Of a stretch of DNA of 27,371 bases, positions 21,934 through 27,371 are shown piece after piece. The stretch lies in the IMG/VR virus record IMGVR_UViG_3300027797_001923, positions 1 to 27,371 of that record; one strand, given 5' to 3'. This DNA comes from a virus. The notes below the pieces were generated by a model that worked only from the letters and a program-made list of their open reading frames with translations, was not told where the DNA came from and made no database searches. Made by a program: the position numbers and the translations under genes. Each line of letters opens with the position of its first letter. Position 1 is the first letter of the stretch.

Positions 21934-22583
21934 TAATTTACAACTCCTTCAATAAGATCTTTACAAACTTCAATATCTACATCAACAGGAAATAGAATCA
22001 AAAATCCCTGAGCAACATATGATTCTATTATAACATGAGTTTCATCAAATAATTCATACACAAAATCAATATTATCTGCACCAGCATATTGCCTTAAATC
22101 CCAATTACCTCCCTCATAAGGACCATCCTTATAAACTCTCAAATCATCAAGAACAAATATATCCTTCGAAATATCTCTACCACTTTCTTTAATTGCTCTG
22201 ATTTCAGACTCAAGAGGAATCCGTTTTGTAGGATCTGATTCACTGGTATAAGTTGCACCATTAATATTAAAGTCCGCTCCAGGAAAATGAGCATCGTGCC
22301 AGAACAAAGTTGGTTCTGAAGATAGTGTTTTCAGAATGTTCTTCATTTCAACGTGACTATAACCCTTAATCAGATGAAGATTTGGTGTACCCTCAAACTT
22401 CTCTATCAACTTGCTATAAAGTTCATCCATTAACTCAATCGTATAAACATTTAGATCATCTGGACGAACATTAAGAATATGAGAAAGACTGTCGGCAATT
22501 CCGGTTCCAGTCTCTACAAAGTTTTTAATACCAAAAGTCTCAATGACTTCCTTTGGCTTGATTGCCTGATAAATTTGTCCCAT
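21933..22583 (-). CDS. Putative class I methyltransferase-like protein (216 aa)
   Basis: Residues 16-33 (TFGIKNFVETGTGIADSLSH) look like the first strand and SAM-binding loop (FVETGTG-G-S). VYTIELMDELYSKLIEKF follows, with a Glu at the end of strand 2 where SAM enzymes bind ribose. LHLIKGYSHVEMKNIL and TLFWHDAHFPGADF resemble the motif D-H-p-G seen in phage and viral SAM-dependent proteins with a 'WLDAH' pattern. IFVLDDLRVYKDGPYEGG completes the core. The substrate is unknown; sugar methylation is one possibility. It starts 2 nt past the fucosyltransferase stop and its own stop overlaps the next gene start (TAATG). I am fairly sure of the fold, much less of the activity. Confidence 0.6.
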   Translation of the reverse strand: MGQIYQAIKPKEVIETFGIKNFVETGTGIADSLSHILNVRPDDLNVYTIELMDELYSKLIEKFEGTPNLHLIKGYSHVEMKNILKTLSSEPTLFWHDAHFPGADFNINGATYTSESDPTKRIPLESEIRAIKESGRDISKDIFVLDDLRVYKDGPYEGGNWDLRQYAGADNIDFVYELFDETHVIIESYVAQGFLILFPVDVDIEVCKDLIEGVVN

Positions 22584-22585
22584 TT

Positions 22586-23392
22586 TTAGTTAAAATAGTT
22601 AAGGTAAATAAAGTCTTCTAAAATTTCCATCTCTTTTGCTTTCTCAAGATTTTCTTTAATGGCATCCATCTTACTATAATACAATTCTTCTGATACGTCA
22701 AATTCATTGGAGAGTGCAATAATTCCATCGGAGTTAAAAACCTTACCAATATCAGGAGCACCCAGATAAACAGGAATAGTACCTGTAGCAAAGCAATCTA
22801 AAAGTTTTTCGGTAAAATAAGTTTCGTACTGACCATTTTCTATTGCGACAGAGAACATATAATCACAAAGTCCTTCTTCTTTTAAAGCAATCTCATTAAA
22901 TCCACGACCATAAAGATCAACCTGTTCACCAATACGTTCTATCCATTGAAGTCTCAAACGATGCCCATCACACATTTTTTTATTTGATGCAATCATTGAA
23001 ATCATTTTTGATTTCTCATAAATTTTTGGATCTTTAATCCAAAATCCTTGAGCAGGGCACCATTTAAATTTAGAATCAATCTTAAGTAATTCTTGATTAT
23101 GTGTAAAAATAATATCAAACATTTCCAAATATTTTTCTGGAAATAGTCTTACGGTATCTACAATTTGAGGAGTGATGTATTTGGATTCAAGTAACCAAGC
23201 ATATTTTGGTTTTCCATTATCATCATCAATAAATGCTTGTTGGAGCGTACTATCAATATAGAAAGTAGCGTCTCCACTCCCGTCCTTTACCCACTCAATA
23301 TATTTGGATTCTTTTCCATGAACAGAATAACCTTTATTTCCATCAGTTAGATGAGTAAAGGTATCTCCAACCAGATTAAACTTTTTTCGCAT
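22586..23392 (-). CDS. Family 10 alpha-1,3-fucosyltransferase-like (268 aa)
   Basis: The C-terminal half has the GT10 donor-binding signature: YMFSVAIENGQYETYFTEKLLDCFATGTIPVYLGAPDI (residues 178-215). This matches the family pattern F--afENs---dYvTEKl-nal-aGtvPVy-G-p. Upstream, WCPAQGFWIK and KKMCDGHRLRLQWIERIG-QVDLYGRGF match the R----V--YG-G block. The start is probably ATG 23392, 17 nt inside the epimerase gene; the open frame extends to 23464 but with a poor start. It should transfer L-fucose or a related L-sugar from a GDP donor. The preceding gene is a GDP-mannose 3,5-epimerase, which could supply GDP-L-galactose as an alternative donor. Confidence 0.9.
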   Translation of the reverse strand: MRKKFNLVGDTFTHLTDGNKGYSVHGKESKYIEWVKDGSGDATFYIDSTLQQAFIDDDNGKPKYAWLLESKYITPQIVDTVRLFPEKYLEMFDIIFTHNQELLKIDSKFKWCPAQGFWIKDPKIYEKSKMISMIASNKKMCDGHRLRLQWIERIGEQVDLYGRGFNEIALKEEGLCDYMFSVAIENGQYETYFTEKLLDCFATGTIPVYLGAPDIGKVFNSDGIIALSNEFDVSEELYYSKMDAIKENLEKAKEMEILEDFIYLNYFN

Positions 23393-24428
23393 TGATTTGC
23401 TCACTAATCCACGCATAAGTTTTAGCAATACCCTCTTCAAGAGATTGTGAATAGTCCCAACCAAGTTCTTTACGAACTACATCATTATTAGAGTTGCGTC
23501 CACGAACCCCAAGAGGTCCATCAATATGATTCTTTTCTACTTTCTTTCCGGCAACTCTAGCAGCAGTTTCCACAAGTTGATTTATAGTAACCATCTCTTC
23601 AGAACCAATATTCACAGGTCCAATAAAGTTGGAATCCATCATACGACGGGTTGCCTCAATACATTCATCGATGTAAAGGAATGAACGAGTCTGCTTACCA
23701 TCCCCCCAGACTTCAATTGCACCACCTTCTTCTGGAAGATATGCTACTTTACGACAGATTGCTGCTGGTGATTTTTCACGACCACCTTCCCAGGTTCCCT
23801 CTGGACCAAATATATTATGATAACGAGATACCCTAACAGGTATGCCGTGATTCCTATGGTACGCAAAGTAAAGACGTTCCGAAAAAAGTTTCTCCCAACC
23901 GTATTCGGAATCTGGTGCAGCAGGATAAGCGGATTCTTCACGGCAGTCAGGATTGTCGGGATCAAGTTGATTATGCTCTGGGTACATACATGCAGAACCA
24001 GAATAGAAGATCTTAGTATTATTAATACCAAGTTTTTCATTCATTTGATGCTGCATCTCAAGAACGTTTAAGTTAATTGTTACAGAATTATGCATAATGT
24101 TTGCATCATTTTCACCAGTGAAAACAAATCCTGCGCCTCCCATATCAGCAGCAAACTGATAGATCTCATCAAATGTCTGAATATAACGATAGGGAACTGA
24201 CTGATAGAAGTTTCCTCTATCACCTTTATATTCCAGAACACGACGAACAAAATCTACGTCACGAAGATCTCCATGAACAAATTCATGTGCTTCAGTAGCA
24301 GAATACTCAGGGATCTTTAGATCTACACCACGAACCCAATATCCTTCTTTCTTTAACCTTCTAACCATGTGACTTCCAATGAAACCACCAGCACCAAGTA
24401 CAAGTGCTGTTTTCTTATATTCACTCAT
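23376..24428 (-). CDS. GDP-mannose 3,5-epimerase (350 aa)
   Basis: An extended SDR that matches plant-type GDP-D-mannose 3,5-epimerase along its length. GAGGFIG (residues 12-18) binds NAD. AADMGGAGF (93-101), SACMYP (145-150), Y176-GWE-K180, HNIFGPEGTWEGGREKSPAA (204-223), GDGKQTRSFLYIDEC (242-256), VNIGSEEMV and GPLGVRGRNS are all hallmarks. The plant catalytic residues Cys145, Tyr174, Lys178 and Lys217 correspond to Cys147, Tyr176, Lys180 and Lys219 here, with a constant shift of two. The product would be GDP-L-galactose and/or GDP-L-gulose from GDP-mannose. It has a candidate late promoter just upstream and no Shine-Dalgarno. Its stop lies 17 nt inside the GT10 gene, suggesting coupled synthesis of donor and transferase. 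Confidence 0.92.
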   Translation of the reverse strand: MSEYKKTALVLGAGGFIGSHMVRRLKKEGYWVRGVDLKIPEYSATEAHEFVHGDLRDVDFVRRVLEYKGDRGNFYQSVPYRYIQTFDEIYQFAADMGGAGFVFTGENDANIMHNSVTINLNVLEMQHQMNEKLGINNTKIFYSGSACMYPEHNQLDPDNPDCREESAYPAAPDSEYGWEKLFSERLYFAYHRNHGIPVRVSRYHNIFGPEGTWEGGREKSPAAICRKVAYLPEEGGAIEVWGDGKQTRSFLYIDECIEATRRMMDSNFIGPVNIGSEEMVTINQLVETAARVAGKKVEKNHIDGPLGVRGRNSNNDVVRKELGWDYSQSLEEGIAKTYAWISEQINAKKV

Positions 24429-24448
24429 AAAAAAATGTTTGTTTCTAG

Positions 24449-24456
24449 TATTTATT
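24449..24456 (-). promoter_or_regulatory. Late-promoter-like element AATAAATA before the epimerase
   Basis: The minus strand reads ATAATAAATACTAG; the octamer matches NATAAATA and lies in one of the few non-overlapping junctions of the sugar cluster, 20 nt before the ATG at 24428. It touches the stop codon of the upstream SDR gene. The leader would be short (about 10-15 nt). Confidence 0.4.
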
Positions 24457-25288
24457 ATAGTATATCAAAGCATAATTGATCAAGTCCAATGTCAAGTGAA
24501 ATAGTTGGTTTAAAGTTCAAATTGTTTAACTTTTCAACATTTAAAGAAAAGTTCTTTGCTTGCGTCTTTGCGTAAAATTCTGGAGTAATAGAAGATAATA
24601 TATTACTCTTACAATTCGGCAATTTATCGACTGCTAGTTGAATTATATCACGAAAGTACCGTGATTGTCCAGTAGCAATATTATATATTTGGTTTTCATA
24701 TCCACTGTCTAGAATACATTTGATTGCTCTTGAGACATCATCAACATGCATATAATCACGAAGAACAAGTCCTCCCTCATAAAGTTGAATATCTTCATCA
24801 GTTTTTAATTTGTTTATCAAAAATGCTAGAACATTCTTTTTTGGAGATACTGTTTTATCAGTTCCATACACATTAGTGAGACGAAAGATACGATACTTAC
24901 ATCCGAAAGTTTCACAAAATGAAATCAACAATTGTTCTGCTGTTCGTTTTGTAATTGAATAAAATCCTCTAGGATCTGGAAGATCTGTTTCTTTTGCGTC
25001 TATTACATTCAATCCATAAACAAATCCAGAACTCACAAAATTAAATACAATATCTTCACTTTTACAGTACTCAAGTACTTCCATGAGAAGATTCAAATTA
25101 GTATTGATATCTACATGAAGATCTTCAAATACATTATAATTTGTAGTTGTACTAATAAAATAAAGAATGTCTTTGGATTGTGGTTCTCTAGAATCTCTGG
25201 GAATTTTTATAATTTGATCAGAAAAAAGATTACAAAAAGATTCTCCAATAAAACCTGTTCCACCATAGACCGAAATTTTTTCAAACAT
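24455..25288 (-). CDS. NAD(P)-dependent sugar epimerase/reductase, SDR (277 aa)
   Basis: GGTGFIG (residues 9-15) is the dinucleotide-binding motif. VSSGFVYG (85-92) and Y110-SIT-K114 form the SDR catalytic site. LRDYMHVDDVSRAI and IYNIATG follow as in NDP-sugar epimerases and reductases. There is no acidic triad residue after the Ser-Ser (SSG-VYG rather than TDE), so dehydratase activity is unlikely; it should be an epimerase or 4-keto reductase. It lies directly after RmlB and RmlC, where RmlD would be expected. A dTDP-4-keto sugar reductase role is therefore plausible, although it does not look like a typical RmlD. ATG at 25288 overlaps the RmlC stop by 8 nt; TTG at 25306 is less likely. 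Confidence 0.82.
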   Translation of the reverse strand: MFEKISVYGGTGFIGESFCNLFSDQIIKIPRDSREPQSKDILYFISTTTNYNVFEDLHVDINTNLNLLMEVLEYCKSEDIVFNFVSSGFVYGLNVIDAKETDLPDPRGFYSITKRTAEQLLISFCETFGCKYRIFRLTNVYGTDKTVSPKKNVLAFLINKLKTDEDIQLYEGGLVLRDYMHVDDVSRAIKCILDSGYENQIYNIATGQSRYFRDIIQLAVDKLPNCKSNILSSITPEFYAKTQAKNFSLNVEKLNNLNFKPTISLDIGLDQLCFDIL

Positions 25289-25820
25289 ATTTTTCACATT
25301 CCTCAAAGGTCTTTCCCTTCAAATCTTTTTGAGATAAGATAGGTTCTCCATCTATTCCCCATTCAATTCCCAAATTAGTGTCATTCCAAAGAAGGGTCCT
25401 ATCATATTCTGGATAATAATAATCCGTAGTTTTATAAACGATTTCTGCAGTTTCAGTAAGAGTGTAAAAACCATGGGCAAATCCAGGAGGAACCCATAGT
25501 TGCAAATTATTTTCAGATAATTTAATTCCAAACCATTTTCCAAATGATGAAGATGATTTTCTCAGATCAACAATTACATCATAAACTGCACCAGAAATAC
25601 AACGAACGAGTTTGCCTTGTGGGTGTTCAATTTGATAATGAAGTCCTCTCAAAACTCCCTTGGAAGATTTAGAATGATTATCTTGAACAAAATTACTTTC
25701 TCCAGTAATTTTTTCAAACTTCTTTAAATTAAAAGACTCCATAAAGAACCCACGACCATCCTCAAACTTTTTGTTTGTAATGATATAAGCATCTTTGAGA
25801 TTAGTTCCTATTGCGTTCAT
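25281..25820 (-). CDS. rmlC: dTDP-4-dehydrorhamnose 3,5-epimerase (179 aa)
   Basis: A cupin-fold epimerase of the RmlC family. FEDGRGFFMESFN (residues 19-31), FVQDNHSKSSKGVLRGLHYQ (44-63, with catalytic His61), GKLVRCISGAVYDVIVDLRKSSSSFGKW (69-96) and WVPPGFAHGFYTL (109-121) are all typical, and the length of 179 is normal. It converts dTDP-4-keto-6-deoxyglucose to the L-lyxo-hexulose on the way to dTDP-L-rhamnose or a related sugar. ATG at 25820 is 20 nt inside the RmlB gene; an in-frame TTG at 25829 is the alternative. It forms a unit with RmlB upstream and an SDR downstream. No RmlA is seen in the window, so dTDP-glucose must come from the host or from another phage gene. Confidence 0.96.
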   Translation of the reverse strand: MNAIGTNLKDAYIITNKKFEDGRGFFMESFNLKKFEKITGESNFVQDNHSKSSKGVLRGLHYQIEHPQGKLVRCISGAVYDVIVDLRKSSSSFGKWFGIKLSENNLQLWVPPGFAHGFYTLTETAEIVYKTTDYYYPEYDRTLLWNDTNLGIEWGIDGEPILSQKDLKGKTFEECEKYV

Positions 25821-26721
25821 ACCATTCAATCGTTTTTTCCAATCCTTTTTTTAAATTAAATCTAGGAGACCAACCAAGTTCAGTTTGTATTTTAGTAATA
25901 TCAGTTGAATATCTACGGTCGTGCCCCGGACGGTCTTTCACATATTCTATCATATCTTCTTCTTTTTTCATAATATTAAGAATATTTTTTATCAAATCAA
26001 AATTTTTCACTTCACATTCTCCGCCAATATTATATTTTTCACCAAACTTTCCTTTTTCTGCCACAACTAAAATTGCCTCACAATGATCTTGAACATATAA
26101 CCAATCACGAATTTGTTGCCCATCACCATAGATAGGAACTTTATTCCCCATCATTAAATTTTTAATTGTCTTTGGAATTAATTTTTCTTCGTGCTGTCTT
26201 GGTCCATAGTTATTTGAACAATTTGTAATAATAGCAGGAAGACCATAAGTGTTATGAAAAGCCATCACAAAATGATCACTTGATGCTTTTGATGCTGAAT
26301 ATGGATTTCTTGGATTATATGTTGTTGTCTCTGTAAATTTACCGTGTTCAATTGAACCATAAACTTCATCGGTTGAAATATGAATGAACTTTTCAACATT
26401 ATATTTCATAGAAAGATTCAAAAGATTAACTGTTCCATTAATATTAGTATTGATAAATTCGGAGCAACTTTTAATTGAATTATCTACGTGACTTTCCGCA
26501 GCAAAATGATAGACAGTTTTAATTTTATTTTCTTTAAATACATAATCTGAATTATTAATATCAAGTGGATATAATTCAATATCTAAATTTGAAATATTTT
26601 CATAATCAGCAGCATAAGTCATTTTATCAATACAAATGATTTTTTCACTTGTTATTTTTTTCAAATGATGTATAAAATTACTACCAATAAATCCACACCC
26701 ACCAGTAACTAAAATTGTCAT
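25801..26721 (-). CDS. rmlB: dTDP-glucose 4,6-dehydratase (306 aa)
   Basis: All RmlB landmarks are present. TGGCGFIGSN (residues 6-15) binds NAD, and AAESHVDNSI (74-83) is typical. STDEVYG (116-122) holds the T117-D118-E119 dehydratase triad. Y141-SAS-K145 is the catalytic pair, followed by NCSNNYGPRQ, GDGQQIRDWLYVQDHCEAI, YNIGG and DRPGHDRRYSTD. It oxidises and dehydrates dTDP-glucose to dTDP-4-keto-6-deoxyglucose in the cytoplasm. At 306 residues it is shorter than the usual 340-360. It lies 2 nt past the TagD-like gene and overlaps rmlC. With RmlC it supplies a 6-deoxy-L-sugar precursor. Confidence 0.97.
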   Translation of the reverse strand: MTILVTGGCGFIGSNFIHHLKKITSEKIICIDKMTYAADYENISNLDIELYPLDINNSDYVFKENKIKTVYHFAAESHVDNSIKSCSEFINTNINGTVNLLNLSMKYNVEKFIHISTDEVYGSIEHGKFTETTTYNPRNPYSASKASSDHFVMAFHNTYGLPAIITNCSNNYGPRQHEEKLIPKTIKNLMMGNKVPIYGDGQQIRDWLYVQDHCEAILVVAEKGKFGEKYNIGGECEVKNFDLIKNILNIMKKEEDMIEYVKDRPGHDRRYSTDITKIQTELGWSPRFNLKKGLEKTIEWYERNRN

Positions 26722-26723
26722 AG

Positions 26724-27224
26724 TTAATTATCTTTAATAGAATATTTTTCTAAAATTTCTGGTGAATATTGATTTACTACTGGAGCACCATTCTTTTCAT
26801 CTCTTTTTTGTTTCTCAAGTAGATAAACTCTGTTTCTAATTTCAGTAGAGGAATATTGATGTCTTCGTAAATGATAGTGAATTTCGATACCAGTATCTAT
26901 ACAATATTGCTTACCAGTAAAATCTCTATCTTTATATTCTTCACTCAAAAATCTTATATGAATTGTTTGAGATTGGATTAAATTAAGAAGATCTTCCTCC
27001 GTTTCATAAACAAGAATTTCATCAACATACTTGCATCCTTGAAGTTGAACATAACGTTCATAAGCAGACTGTACTGGTTTATTTTTAATACCAGGACGAT
27101 CTACGGTTGGATCAACTTGAAGTGCAACTTTTAAATAGTCACATAATTCTTTTTCCATTTTGAGCATAGTAACGTGCCCAGCATGAAACAAATCAAATGA
27201 ACTACAATTAAAACCAATTTTCAT
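26724..27224 (-). CDS. TagD-like cytidylyltransferase (166 aa)
   Basis: A small nucleotidyltransferase of the glycerol-3-phosphate cytidylyltransferase group. FDLFHAGHVTML (residues 10-21) carries the HxGH motif, and YSSTEIRNR (124-132) is the counterpart of the RTEGISTT signature near the C-terminus. The tail after residue 132 (KQKRDEKNGAPVVNQYSPEILEK) is longer than in TagD. A sugar- or polyol-phosphate would be activated with CTP or ATP. It is the first gene of the sugar operon, preceded by AAGGG about 9 nt before the ATG. It is the second nucleotidyltransferase of this fold in the window, but the two proteins are clearly different. Confidence 0.88.
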   Translation of the reverse strand: MKIGFNCSSFDLFHAGHVTMLKMEKELCDYLKVALQVDPTVDRPGIKNKPVQSAYERYVQLQGCKYVDEILVYETEEDLLNLIQSQTIHIRFLSEEYKDRDFTGKQYCIDTGIEIHYHLRRHQYSSTEIRNRVYLLEKQKRDEKNGAPVVNQYSPEILEKYSIKDN

Positions 27225-27244
27225 ATAATAAATCCCTTTATAAC

Positions 27245-27273
27245 ATTATACTAAAAAAAGAGAGTTTATGCAA
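27245..27273 (-). promoter_or_regulatory. Probable promoter of the sugar operon
   Basis: The minus strand has TATAAT (27250-27245). Exactly 17 nt upstream is TTGCAT (27273-27268), a weak -35 match. The -35 lies in the loop and arm of the terminator of the preceding gene. The leader to the ATG at 27224 would be about 14 nt. Confidence 0.5.
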
Positions 27274-27278
27274 CTCTC
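27253..27278 (-). terminator. Intrinsic terminator of the gene at the right edge
   Basis: A perfect 7-bp stem (GAGAGTT/AACTCTC, 27260-27266 with 27272-27278) with a 5-nt loop is followed by seven T on the minus strand. It separates the preceding gene from the sugar operon. Confidence 0.88.
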
Positions 27279-27279
27279 C

Positions 27280-27371
27280 TCATAGGTCATTCAGGCTCGC
27301 CACCAATTCTTTAACTGGAAATTGGAAACCAGGCGGAGAAAGAATTCCCCATCCGCCCCAACAAGAATTTT
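27280..27371 (-). CDS. C-terminal fragment of an unidentified gene (5' end outside window)
   Basis: The minus-strand frame ending at the TGA at 27282-27280 encodes NSCWGGWGILSPPGFQF followed by PVKELVASLNDL. The stop lies 1 nt before the terminator hairpin, the spacing expected for a real gene end. Another minus frame is open until about 27294 (ending VSNFQLKNWWRA), so the frame choice is not certain. Too little is present to name a family. The local GC content is higher than in the sugar cluster. Confidence 0.45.
   Translation of the reverse strand, partial: NSCWGGWGILSPPGFQFPVKELVASLNDL

Overview
The window looks like part of the genome of a T4-like marine cyanophage (cyanomyovirus) infecting Synechococcus or Prochlorococcus. 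The evidence is a set of virion proteins with typical cyanophage repeats (LQI-HDG, GVITATSF, FTVDSKGRLTAAG), T4-type late promoters close to NATAAATA, and intact photosystem genes (psbA, psbD, hli) embedded in phage genes. Every gene I can support lies on the minus strand, so transcription runs from the right edge to the left. The sequence is AT-rich, and genes are packed tightly, many with 1-4 nt stop/start overlaps. I saw no tRNA, CRISPR array, integrase or insertion sequence.

Right part (about 27224 down to 12207): a 21-gene surface-sugar cluster. It starts behind an intrinsic terminator with an embedded sigma70-like promoter. It holds a TagD-like nucleotidyltransferase, RmlB, RmlC, a third SDR, a GDP-mannose 3,5-epimerase, a GT10 fucosyltransferase, two methyltransferase-like proteins, a GDP-mannose dehydratase/reductase-like SDR, a tandem pair of GT9-like proteins, split HldE-like nucleotidyltransferase and kinase, a GT-B transferase, a STELLO/RGP-like transferase, a HAD phosphatase, a cupin, two GT11 fucosyltransferases, a GT7C-like transferase and a GT25 transferase. 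Together they could make and transfer deoxy-hexoses, L-galactose or L-fucose, and possibly a heptose onto a glycan. Host LPS or a phage virion glycan are both possible targets.

Middle part (about 12200 to 9150): a photosynthesis cassette, hli - psbA - small ORF - psbD. hli has a fully consensus sigma70 promoter (TTGACA, 17 nt, TATAAT) with a 17-bp palindrome over the -35 box. psbA has TTGACA, 17 nt, TATGAT overlapping a late promoter, then a leader of about 150 nt that can fold into a pseudoknot. hli, psbA and psbD each end at a hairpin followed by seven T. All cofactor ligands that I checked in D1 and D2 are intact. The cassette would keep photosystem II repaired during infection.

Left part (9086 to 1): a few small hypothetical genes, a calcineurin-like phosphoesterase and an HNH endonuclease, then four virion structural genes. 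The last of these (1-2862) is a very long repetitive fibre-like protein that runs off the window. Late promoter candidates precede the structural genes.
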